A stretch of DNA of 38,887 nucleotides from Deltaproteobacteria bacterium (lineage in GTDB: Bacteria; Desulfobacterota; Binatia; UBA9968), in the NCBI GenBank assembly GCA_016193465.1, contig JACPSE010000130.1:1-38887 (forward strand), given 5' to 3'. Below are positions 32,853 to 38,887 of the stretch, piece by piece; positions within the stretch are counted from its first letter, which is position 1; the number at the start of each line of letters is the position of its first letter. The notes under the pieces are model-generated. The model worked only from the letters and a program-made list of their open reading frames with translations. It was not told the origin of the DNA and did no database searches. Made by a program: the position numbers and the translations under genes.

Positions 32853-32881
32853 ATTATCAGGCGAACACGGGTGAAGGTCAA
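32853..32881 (-). promoter_or_regulatory. Promoter of the 69-residue gene
   Basis: On the minus strand TTGACC (32881-32876), a 17-nt spacer and GATAAT (32858-32853) each match the consensus at five of six positions. Transcription would begin near 32846, leaving a leader of about 30 nt that carries the AGGAGGT site. Confidence 0.5.
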
Positions 32882-32921
32882 GGAAATTTCAGGGTCTAAG
32901 AAGGTGCGCAGTGCTGCAAGC

Positions 32922-33149
32922 CTAAGTGCCGGGGTCTGCTGGATCGTTAAGGAAGAACCCCGCCCTATACGAGCCGACGGTTAGGACTCCTTTTTCATCG
33001 ACATCGGCCCAGAAAAGACCGTCGTCCTCATCCATTGCAACATGGATTTCCTTGGTCACCTCATCCCGCTCATCCTCGATTTCAAAGGGTCCTTGAGCAA
33101 ACGGCTCTATGCCACTCTCGACCTCTATAAGGTAGTACTTCTTTTCCAT
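32922..33149 (-). CDS. Small acidic hypothetical protein
   Basis: A 75-residue acidic protein, not recognised. It begins EKKYYLIEVESGIEPFAQGPFEIED and reads as alternating strands and short helices. A GAGGAGGAG ribosome site precedes the ATG. Its start lies inside the last 25 nt of the upstream 134-residue gene, so the two are probably translated together. No domain or partner can be named. Confidence 0.62.
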   Translation of the reverse strand: MEKKYYLIEVESGIEPFAQGPFEIEDERDEVTKEIHVAMDEDDGLFWADVDEKGVLTVGSYRAGFFLNDPADPGT

Positions 33150-33529
33150 CTTTTAGCTCCTCCTCTTCGTGGTTTTGTTTTAGGTTCTACTCCTATCCTA
33201 GGGTCGTTGGCTAAGATTGCCTCAACGAGGGCGCGGGCGGTCTCTTCGAAGTCGTCGTCGGATTCCGGCAGGTAGAGCCACTTTTTGAGAACGGGATGGA
33301 CGATCAGTTCCTTATGACTGCGGCAAAGGGACTGATGGTGTTTCTTCTCTGTTGGGATAAGCAGTCCATTCCAGGGCTCCTCGCGCGCAGCCAAAACCAA
33401 GACGAGCCGGCCATAGAGATAACAACCTCGGCAGCCGAACATCGCCTTCTCGATATAGGAGGGTTCCTCTAACAAAGGCTCAACAACCCAATGGAAGGGA
33501 TGTGACCTGGCTGTCTTTGGACCTTTCAA
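33125..33529 (-). CDS. Uncharacterised protein, possibly TfoX/YjbR-like
   Basis: A 134-residue soluble protein. The pattern MFGCRGCYLYGRLVLVLA near 29-46, then LLIPTEKKHHQSL and HPVLKKWLYLPE near 78-90, looks like a conserved single-domain family. MFG followed by a Cys/Gly stretch recalls TfoX N-terminal-like proteins, but I cannot assign it firmly. The start is a TTG with no ribosome site; the promoter's -10 box lies only 12 nt upstream. It overlaps the 75-residue gene by 25 nt. Confidence 0.6.
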   Translation of the reverse strand: MKGPKTARSHPFHWVVEPLLEEPSYIEKAMFGCRGCYLYGRLVLVLAAREEPWNGLLIPTEKKHHQSLCRSHKELIVHPVLKKWLYLPESDDDFEETARALVEAILANDPRIGVEPKTKPRRGGAKRWKRSTTL

Positions 33530-33541
33530 GGGCTTCAGGAC

Positions 33542-33570
33542 AGTATAGCGAGGCCGGGGCGAGCGGCCAA
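33542..33570 (-). promoter_or_regulatory. Promoter of the 134-residue gene
   Basis: On the minus strand TTGGCC (33570-33565), 17 nt, then TATACT (33547-33542). The -10 box ends 12 nt before the TTG start at 33529, leaving a leader of about 5 nt. It is back-to-back with the promoter at 33577-33605; their -35 boxes are 6 bp apart. Confidence 0.5.
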
Positions 33571-33576
33571 TGGTCC

Positions 33577-33605
33577 TTGACGGGGAAGGTCATAGCCACT
33601 ATAAT
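33577..33605 (+). promoter_or_regulatory. Promoter of the phd-relE pair
   Basis: TTGACG (33577-33582), a 17-nt spacer and a perfect TATAAT (33600-33605). Transcription would start near 33612, about 17 nt before the antitoxin ATG at 33629. It faces away from the promoter at 33542-33570. Confidence 0.65.
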
Positions 33606-33628
33606 GGCTAGAAAAAAGGGTAAAGCAT

Positions 33629-33898
33629 ATGGCCGAGATTCACAAATTTGTTCCGATTACTAAGGCGAAAAACGAGCTCTTGGAGCTTATCCGTCAGGTA
33701 GAGAAGGATGACAGTACCATTGCCGTGACCAAGAACGGCGTGCCGGCGGCGGTGATTCTGAGCATGGAGAAGTTCGAGGGCTTGATAGAGACTTTGGATA
33801 TCCTCAGCGACGAGGAGACTATGAAGTCTCTTAAGAAATCTATCCATCAGGGCCGCGCAGGAAAATGGGTTTCCTATGATGAGGTTTTCGGCCGTTGA
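33629..33898 (+). CDS. Phd/YefM-family antitoxin
   Basis: An 89-residue antitoxin of the Phd/YefM family. The DNA-binding N-terminal fold is visible as FVPITKAKNELLELIRQVEKDD, followed by STIAVTKNGVPAAVILSMEKFEGLIETLDIL. The C-terminal 25 residues would bind the toxin. It has a weak ribosome site and a strong promoter, and its TGA overlaps the toxin's TTG start (TTGA), so the pair is translationally coupled. Confidence 0.85.
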   Translation: MAEIHKFVPITKAKNELLELIRQVEKDDSTIAVTKNGVPAAVILSMEKFEGLIETLDILSDEETMKSLKKSIHQGRAGKWVSYDEVFGR

Positions 33899-34182
33899 CG
33901 AGTTACCGCGCCCGCTTCACCCGTGAATCATCCCGTCTCATAGCTAAACTCCCGCCGGAGGTAAAAAGGCTCGTCCGGTCTGCCATTGATGACTTGCGTC
34001 AAGATCCTTATCGAGGCTCGGAATTGGCTGGAGAGTTTAGCGGATATCGCTCCCTCAAGATTCGCCGCTACCGCATCATCTACAAGTTAAATGATGAGGA
34101 ATCTTTCTTGGAGATCTATCATGTGGGTCACCGTAGAGATGTTTATGAAACCCTGCGTGAGCTATTATCCTATCTAAGCTAA
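33895..34182 (+). CDS. RelE/ParE-family toxin
   Basis: A 95-residue toxin of the RelE/ParE superfamily, which cuts mRNA on the ribosome or poisons gyrase. The fold is evident from YRARFTRESSRLIAKLPPEVK, LRQDPYRGSELAGEFSGYRSLKIRRYRIIY (in segments) and the C-terminal LEIYHVGHRRDVYE. The Arg cluster and Tyr near the end suggest an mRNase like RelE. It starts at a TTG overlapping the antitoxin stop. Confidence 0.85.
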   Translation: MTSYRARFTRESSRLIAKLPPEVKRLVRSAIDDLRQDPYRGSELAGEFSGYRSLKIRRYRIIYKLNDEESFLEIYHVGHRRDVYETLRELLSYLS

Positions 34183-34217
34183 CGGGGCCAGTTCGGGCCT
34201 TTGAGGCCGAAATCCGA

Positions 34218-34661
34218 TCAAAATAGCGGCGGCTGGCTCTGAGCCGGTGACGAAGCCCCAAGCAGCTTGGCGGCCTTGTTCACGTCGCGCGGCTTCACCC
34301 AGAGGAGCGCGCCGTATCTGCCAGCCCCGGCCGATACCGCCTGAACCGCGGTTATGTTAATCTTGGCCTCGGCAAGTTTCCCGACGATCTCAGCCATCGC
34401 TCCGACCCTGTCCTCCCCTTGGATGAGGAAACCTGTCTTAGCTCCAACGAGCTTTAACTTGGCCTTTTTGGCTGCGGCCTTTAGCGCCGCGGCGTCAGCG
34501 GGTACAAAGTCGATCTGAGCCCGCCGCCCTTTGGGAAAGCCTGAGAAGGCGAGAAGGTTGACCCCCTCGTCCCGCACCAGGCTCAGCAGCCGGGCACCCT
34601 CCCCCGGCTTGTCGGGAACCTCACTATAGAAGTACTGGACTCGCTGGATTGTGTCTGCCAT
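34218..34661 (-). CDS. ACT-domain protein, tandem ACT
   Basis: A 147-residue protein made of two ACT-like ligand-binding domains. Domain 1 is about 8-70 (YFYSEVPDKPGEGARLLSLVRDEGVNLLAFSGF in segments). Domain 2 is about 76-135 (TGFLIQGEDRVGAMAEIVGKLAEAKINITAVQAV in segments). ACT domains bind amino acids to regulate enzymes, but this protein has no catalytic part. An AAGGAGGG ribosome site lies 8 nt before the ATG. It is convergent with relE and divergent from mnmE. The ligand is unknown. Confidence 0.78.
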   Translation of the reverse strand: MADTIQRVQYFYSEVPDKPGEGARLLSLVRDEGVNLLAFSGFPKGRRAQIDFVPADAAALKAAAKKAKLKLVGAKTGFLIQGEDRVGAMAEIVGKLAEAKINITAVQAVSAGAGRYGALLWVKPRDVNKAAKLLGASSPAQSQPPLF

Positions 34662-34782
34662 GGCTTGGCCCTCCTTTTTAAGAAAACTCGTTAGGGAAAC
34701 AGTCGGGTGACAGTGGAACCCTAACCATCTCGTCCCTCCATGTCAATCCAGCGGGATTGGTTTTCGAGCCTTGAGACTCTAG

Positions 34783-34810
34783 TTGCCTTCACTCAAAAAG
34801 TTGTTAAGAT
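34783..34810 (+). promoter_or_regulatory. Candidate mnmE promoter
   Basis: TTGCCT (34783-34788), a 16-nt spacer and TAAGAT (34805-34810) each match four of six consensus bases. The -10 box ends 13 nt before the ATG at 34824, so the leader would be only about 7 nt, and no ribosome site is seen. Confidence 0.4.
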
Positions 34811-34823
34811 GAGACCCTCTCAA

Positions 34824-36200
34824 ATGTACAAGGAAGATACCATAGCAGCGGTGGCTACGCCTGCCGGCGAAGGTGGAGTTGGGATCGTGCGCGTGAGCGG
34901 CCCTGATGCCGAACGGATCGCAAAGCAGATTTTCTCCCGCAGCGGGGGAAGAAACGGCACTTTGCGCACTCATACCCTTCACTACGGGACTATCCGCGAG
35001 CCTAAGACCGGGGAGGCGCTGGATGAAGTGCTGCTGACCCTTATGCGCAGGCCACGCAGTTACACCGGAGAAGATGTGGTGGAGGTCCATTGCCACGGAG
35101 GCCCCTTTTTAGTTCGTCGCGTGTTAGGACTTATCCTCTCTTGCGGAGCGCGCCATGCCGAGCCGGGGGAGTTTACCAAAAGGGCCTTTCTCAACGGTCG
35201 TCTTGACTTGGCACAGGCCGAGGCGGTTCTAGACCTGATCCGCGCGCGCACGGATAAAGGGATGCGCCTGGCTTTGGGACAGGTGCAGGGCGAGCTCTCT
35301 AAATGGGTTGGAGAGCTCCGCGAGGAGCTACTGAATATTTTGCTCCAGGTGGAGGCCGCCATCGATTTTCCCGAGGAGCAGATCGAGTTGCTTCAAAGGG
35401 ATCAGTTGGCGGCTAAGCTCGAAGCATTGAGAGAGAAAATCGCGGGACTTATAGCTAGCTACGAGTGGGGCAGGCTGTTTCGCGAGGGGGCAAGGGTCTG
35501 TATTGCCGGGCGGCCCAACGTGGGGAAATCGAGTCTTCTCAATGCGCTGCTCGGTGAAGAGCGGGTCATCGTGACGCCAGTACCAGGAACTACTAGAGAT
35601 GTTATCGAGGAGAGTATCAACCTTGGCGGCTTGCCAGTGGCGCTATGGGATACTGCCGGCATTTGCGAGACCTCCGACCAAGTAGAGAGCATAGGCGTTG
35701 GCTTTTCGCTGAGACGCATTGAAGAAGCCGACGCCGCTCTTGTGGTAGTGGATGGGTCATCTTCGATTAGCCTGGAGGATCGCTCTGTTCTCAGAGCCGT
35801 AAAGGGGAAGAAGGGGTTGGTTGTGATCAACAAGATAGATTTGCCCCAAAAGGTGGGAATCTCACAAGTAAAAGAGCACGCTCCTGACAAAGATACCATC
35901 TCAGTCTCGGCAAAATCGGGAGCAGGGCTGGATGATCTCAGACATGCCTTGCGAAATCTCCTCCTGGAAGCCCGGTGTGAGCCCTCTATCGTGGTGAGCA
36001 ATCTGCGTCATAGAGCGGCCCTGGAGAGAGCGGAAAAATCCCTGGGCGAAACAGGGATGGCACTGACCAAGGGGTTTCCTCCAGAAATCATCGCCGTTGA
36101 TCTCCAGGAGGCCAAGGAAGGGCTTGAGGAGGTCATCGGAGTGATTAGCAGCGATGATATTTTAAAACGTATTTTTGACCAATTTTGTGTTGGAAAATAA
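34824..36200 (+). CDS. mnmE: tRNA uridine-5-carboxymethylaminomethyl modification GTPase MnmE
   Basis: A 458-residue GTPase that, with MnmG, modifies the wobble uridine of several tRNAs. The tetrahydrofolate-binding N-terminal domain begins DTIAAVATPAGEGGVGIVRVSG. The G domain has GRPNVGKSSLLNALLG, the switch region PGTTRDVIEE, DTAGI and NKID. The C terminus ends in the conserved Cys motif FCVGK. The frame is open 28 codons upstream, but the ATG at 34824 gives the usual length and N terminus. It precedes mnmG by 12 nt. Confidence 0.96.
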   Translation: MYKEDTIAAVATPAGEGGVGIVRVSGPDAERIAKQIFSRSGGRNGTLRTHTLHYGTIREPKTGEALDEVLLTLMRRPRSYTGEDVVEVHCHGGPFLVRRVLGLILSCGARHAEPGEFTKRAFLNGRLDLAQAEAVLDLIRARTDKGMRLALGQVQGELSKWVGELREELLNILLQVEAAIDFPEEQIELLQRDQLAAKLEALREKIAGLIASYEWGRLFREGARVCIAGRPNVGKSSLLNALLGEERVIVTPVPGTTRDVIEESINLGGLPVALWDTAGICETSDQVESIGVGFSLRRIEEADAALVVVDGSSSISLEDRSVLRAVKGKKGLVVINKIDLPQKVGISQVKEHAPDKDTISVSAKSGAGLDDLRHALRNLLLEARCEPSIVVSNLRHRAALERAEKSLGETGMALTKGFPPEIIAVDLQEAKEGLEEVIGVISSDDILKRIFDQFCVGK

Positions 36201-36212
36201 ATACTTATAATC

Positions 36213-38084
36213 GTGGACTATAATATTTACGATGTAATTGTGGTTGGCACTGGCCATGCGGGAATTGAAGCATCTTTGGCGGCGTCACGCATGGGCGCGA
36301 GGACATTGGTGCTCACTTTGAACCTGGATCACATTGGTCAGATGTCCTGTAATCCCGCCATCGGTGGCATTGGCAAGGGGCATCTGGTCAAGGAGATCGA
36401 TGCCCTTGGCGGTGAGATGGGGCGAGCCATTGATGCAACCGGAATCCAATTCCGCACCCTCAACACGAAGAAAGGGCCGGCAGTGCGGGCATCCAGGGCG
36501 CAAGCCGATAAGGCGCTCTACCGGCAACAGATGAAGCGAGTTCTGGAAAACTGCCCGAATCTAACTCTTCGGCAGGGCAGCGTAGAGAGGCTTTTGGTTG
36601 AAGGTGGAGAGGCTAAGGGTGTGGAGACTCAAATCGGAGAGATATTTTACGGTCGGAGAGTTATTTTAACCACCGGAACATTCTTGAGAGGTCTTATCCA
36701 TGTTGGCGACAGGAACTATTCTGCGGGAAGAGCAGGAGACTTTGCAGCCCAGGGGCTGAGCGATTCTCTCAAAGAGTTTGGCTTTAAGGTCGGGCGCCTC
36801 AAGACCGGTACCTGTCCCAGGCTGGATGGGCGGACCATTGATTATAGTCGATTGCAGGCGCAGTATGGAGACGATCCACCCGCCCCCTTCTCATTTTCTA
36901 CAGAGAAGATCTCTCAGAGACAGCTCCCCTGTCACATAACTTATACTAACCGCCGAACCCACGAGATCATCAAGTCAGCCATCCATCGCTCCCCCATGTA
37001 TTCCGGGATCATCAAAAGCCGGGGACCACGCTACTGCCCATCGATTGAAGATAAGGTTATTCGCTTTGCGGACAGAGAAAGACACCAAATATTCCTCGAG
37101 CCAGAGGGTTGCGATACAATAGAGGTCTACCCCAACGGCCTTTCAACGAGCCTTCCGCTCGATGTCCAGATCGAGATGGTCCGGTCGATCGAGGGGCTGG
37201 AGCGGGCTGAGATCATGCGTCCGGGCTACGCAATAGAATACGACTATGTTGAGCCAACCCAGCTCCATCCATCTCTCGAGACAAAGCTTATCAAGGGGCT
37301 CTATCATGCCGGCCAGATCAACGGAACGACTGGCTATGAAGAGGCTGCGGCTCAAGGCCTTATGGCGGGAATAAATACCGTCTTGAGTCTCCGTAGAGAA
37401 GAGCCAATAGTGATCGGGCGGGATACAGCCTATATCGGTGTTCTAATTGATGATCTCGTAACCAAGGGAACCGACGGAGAGCCATATCGTATGTTCACTT
37501 CGCGCGCGGAGTACCGCCTGCTGCTCAGGGAAGACAATGCTGACCTGCGCCTGACAGATATCGGCTATAAAGTCGGCCTTGCGACTGAGGAGGCGTACCG
37601 GCGCTCGGAGGATAAAAAGAGACGAATAACAGCTCTCGTTGAGGCGCTCGAACATGGCAGGATAGAGACAGCGCCGGGGATCAATGGCCGCCTCGAATCG
37701 CTGGGTTCTGCTCCGTTGCGGGGCCAGAGCTCTCTGGCTCAGCTCCTGCGGCGCCCCGAGATATCTTTTTCAGATCTGGCCCTGTTTGCCCCGGAGCTTG
37801 CCGGGGTTTCTACGCACCTGGGGCTTCAGGCCGAGGTCGAAATCAAATATTCGGGCTATGTTCAGCGGCAGATGGAGGGGGTGAAGAGATTTCGCAAAGT
37901 TGAAGCGGTGCGCCTGCCCGTAGATCTGGACTATGCAGTGATCGCTGGTTTGTCGCGTGAAGTGCGCGAGAAGCTCGCCCGAATTCGCCCGCGTACCCTA
38001 GGCCAGGCCGCGAGAATCTCTGGTGTTACCCCAGCAGCTATTTCCCTGCTCTCTGTTTACCTGAAGAAACAAAAGGTCGCTTGA
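36213..38084 (+). CDS. mnmG: tRNA uridine-5-carboxymethylaminomethyl modification enzyme MnmG (GidA)
   Basis: A 623-residue FAD enzyme that acts with MnmE. The FAD fold is VIVVGTGHAGIEASLAASRMG; the usual GGGHAG reads GTGHAG here. Signature segments are SCNPAIGGIGKGHLVKEIDALGG and GLYHAGQINGTTGYEEAAAQGL. The helical C-terminal domain extends to the end with normal length. The start is a GTG without a ribosome site, 12 nt after mnmE, and a chance-looking TATAAT touches it. The neighbour downstream is not rsmG but a LAGLIDADG-like gene. Confidence 0.96.
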   Translation: MDYNIYDVIVVGTGHAGIEASLAASRMGARTLVLTLNLDHIGQMSCNPAIGGIGKGHLVKEIDALGGEMGRAIDATGIQFRTLNTKKGPAVRASRAQADKALYRQQMKRVLENCPNLTLRQGSVERLLVEGGEAKGVETQIGEIFYGRRVILTTGTFLRGLIHVGDRNYSAGRAGDFAAQGLSDSLKEFGFKVGRLKTGTCPRLDGRTIDYSRLQAQYGDDPPAPFSFSTEKISQRQLPCHITYTNRRTHEIIKSAIHRSPMYSGIIKSRGPRYCPSIEDKVIRFADRERHQIFLEPEGCDTIEVYPNGLSTSLPLDVQIEMVRSIEGLERAEIMRPGYAIEYDYVEPTQLHPSLETKLIKGLYHAGQINGTTGYEEAAAQGLMAGINTVLSLRREEPIVIGRDTAYIGVLIDDLVTKGTDGEPYRMFTSRAEYRLLLREDNADLRLTDIGYKVGLATEEAYRRSEDKKRRITALVEALEHGRIETAPGINGRLESLGSAPLRGQSSLAQLLRRPEISFSDLALFAPELAGVSTHLGLQAEVEIKYSGYVQRQMEGVKRFRKVEAVRLPVDLDYAVIAGLSREVREKLARIRPRTLGQAARISGVTPAAISLLSVYLKKQKVA

Positions 38085-38131
38085 GCCGTTGCCTTGGACA
38101 AATTGGCGCTCCATGGCCTGTTTGGGTGGTT

Positions 38132-38147
38132 TTTTCCACGTGGAACT
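38132..38147. promoter_or_regulatory. Candidate parS centromere site
   Basis: The 16-mer matches the parS consensus TGTTCCACGTGGAACA at 14 of 16 positions, with a perfect central TTCCACGTGGAA palindrome. It lies about 490 bp before parA, where parS sites are often found, and its last base is the first base of the -35 box of the following gene. ParB binding here is expected from homology. Confidence 0.7.
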
Positions 38148-38175
38148 TGACGGTGAAACGGATTTGGGATATAGT
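38147..38175 (+). promoter_or_regulatory. Promoter of the LAGLIDADG-like gene
   Basis: TTGACG (38147-38152), a 17-nt spacer and TATAGT (38170-38175). The -10 box ends 9 nt before the ATG at 38185, so the leader is only about 3 nt. The -35 box abuts the parS candidate, so ParB could block it. Confidence 0.55.
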
Positions 38176-38184
38176 CCGGCGCAT

Positions 38185-38544
38185 ATGGCTGAGCTAAGTT
38201 CATTTGAGGAGGGATTTCTTGTCGGAGTTTTAGTTGGAGAAGGGCACTTTGGGGGGGATGGTAAGCAAGCTCAAGTGACGCTCCGCATGCATACGCGTCA
38301 TGAAAAACTATTTCGTTGGCTTTTGGAGAAATTCCCGAGATCAAAACTGTATGGTCCCTATTCGCATGGGGGGCGGAACTACTACCAATGGATGGCCCGC
38401 GGTGAATTTTTGCGCGAAGAGATCCTTCCTATTCTAACCCACCATGTGAACTTTCTCGACGACCACGTTCGGACGCGTATTGAAAGCATGTGTGTGCTGT
38501 ACGGGATGCCGGCTTTCTTTGATGCCCGAGATAAGGCCCCCTAG
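38185..38544 (+). CDS. LAGLIDADG-like homing-endonuclease-fold protein
   Basis: A 119-residue protein with one LAGLIDADG-type motif, FLVGVLVGEGHFGGDG (residues 10-25), followed by QVTLRMHTRHEKLFRWLLEKF as the usual strand-helix pair and an internal WMARGEFLREEILPIL. A single motif implies a homodimer if it cuts DNA. The conserved acidic residue of the motif appears as Glu19. I chose the ATG at 38185 because the promoter's -10 box is just upstream and the motif then sits at the N terminus. It occupies the place of rsmG between mnmG and parA. It could equally be a domesticated DNA-binding regulator. Confidence 0.72.
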   Translation: MAELSSFEEGFLVGVLVGEGHFGGDGKQAQVTLRMHTRHEKLFRWLLEKFPRSKLYGPYSHGGRNYYQWMARGEFLREEILPILTHHVNFLDDHVRTRIESMCVLYGMPAFFDARDKAP

Positions 38545-38586
38545 AAAAATTTTTATTGCCAAAACGAGACTTTTGTGCTAATGGGA

Positions 38587-38615
38587 TTAAAGATATAACT
38601 ACTTGATATTACAAT
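38587..38615 (+). promoter_or_regulatory. Candidate parA promoter
   Basis: TACAAT (38610-38615) is a good -10 box; TTAAAG (38587-38592), 17 nt upstream, is a weak -35. The box ends 7 nt before the GTG start of parA at 38623, in AT-rich DNA with no ribosome site. This suggests a leaderless parA transcript. Confidence 0.45.
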
Positions 38616-38622
38616 ATATTTT

Positions 38623-38887
38623 GTGTCTAAAATCATAGCAATAGCAAATCAAAAGGGGGGCGTCGGTAAAACCACTACCGCAGTCAATCTGGGCGCTTCC
38701 CTGGCGGCTGCGGAAAGGAAAACGCTGCTCGTGGACGTTGATCCGCAGGGCAACAGCACTACTGGTCTTGGGATCGACAGAAGCAAAGTGCGGCACAGCC
38801 TCTACCATGTGCTCATAGGAGCCGCTTCTCTGGAAGAGGTTTTCTGCGATACCGCCCTTCGTTGTCTCTTGGTTGCTCCGGCGACCA
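38623..38887 (+). CDS. parA: Chromosome-partitioning ATPase ParA (Soj), 5' part
   Basis: The first 88 codons of a ParA/Soj ATPase, cut by the window end. The deviant Walker A motif [18 protein letters not shown] starts near residue 10, and Walker A' [14 protein letters not shown] follows near 38-51. ParA moves ParB-parS complexes to segregate chromosomes. The GTG at 38623 gives the family start [12 protein letters not shown]. parB should follow beyond the window. Confidence 0.93.
   Translation, partial: MSKIIAIANQKGGVGKTTTAVNLGASLAAAERKTLLVDVDPQGNSTTGLGIDRSKVRHSLYHVLIGAASLEEVFCDTALRCLLVAPAT

Noticed and set aside
34192-34211. Hairpin TTCGGGCCT/AGGCCGAA between convergent relE and the ACT gene
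   Set aside because: It has a bulge and no T-tract on either strand, so I do not call it a terminator.
36206-36211. TATAAT touching the mnmG start codon
   Set aside because: No -35 at a usable distance, and transcription would begin inside the gene; the AT-rich mnmE-mnmG junction explains it.

Overview
This window looks like a bacterial chromosome segment of moderate-to-high GC (judged by eye). The likely source is a soil or groundwater lineage related to the Desulfobacterota, Binatota, Methylomirabilota/Rokubacteria or Tectomicrobia. That placement is inference. It rests on three things: an F1Fo-ATPase operon of the form bactofilin-b'-b-delta-alpha-gamma-beta-epsilon without the a and c subunits; an mnmE-mnmG-parA chromosome-partition neighbourhood; and many small-molecule catabolic genes with orphan solute-binding proteins (SsuA/NMT1 type, tripartite tricarboxylate type, MmgE/PrpD, class II aldolase, LLM flavoenzyme). 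No rRNA, tRNA, CRISPR array or intact insertion sequence was seen.

Layout. 0-8.3 kb: a small unknown gene, an ABC-type periplasmic binding protein with a clear promoter, a minus-strand operon (aldehyde dehydrogenase, benzoate-CoA-ligase-like enzyme, shortened class II aldolase), and a divergent orphan molybdenum hydroxylase large subunit. 8.3-15.7 kb: a catabolic cassette with a TcuA-like flavoprotein, LeuC/LeuD-like hydro-lyase subunits, an isocitrate-lyase/PEP-mutase-family enzyme, a TctC/Bug-type binding protein and an MmgE/PrpD protein. It is bounded by two 229-bp direct repeats (225/229 identical). Each repeat carries the 3' end of a thiamine-diphosphate enzyme gene whose intact copy lies at 15.5-17.3 kb. 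17.5-24.3 kb: bactofilin and the ATP synthase operon. 24.3-29 kb: two paralogous bicupins flanking an EutA-type reactivase, then an EamA transporter, all close behind atpC on the same strand. 29-34.7 kb: an LLM oxidoreductase, then an accessory zone with small unknown genes, two toxin-antitoxin pairs, an orphan MbcA/ParS-type antitoxin, a truncated DNA methyltransferase and a partial gene duplication. 34.8 kb to the end: mnmE, mnmG, a near-consensus parS site, a LAGLIDADG-like gene where rsmG commonly lies, and the start of parA.

How the genes may work together (inference). The cassette has the parts for taking up a di- or tricarboxylate, desaturating it with a flavoprotein, hydrating the double bond with the aconitase-family pair and cleaving or decarboxylating the product. 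The lyase-family protein lacks the catalytic KRCGH motif, so the last step is uncertain. The bicupin-EutA-bicupin set points to servicing of a B12-dependent lyase or a related enzyme encoded elsewhere. Most distinctive are the repeat-bounded cassette, the intergenic palindromes built from reiterated short words (three of them inside the ATP synthase operon), and a set of promoters whose -10 boxes lie only 6-13 nt before start codons, including vapB, the LAGLIDADG gene and parA, with parS touching the -35 box of one of them.
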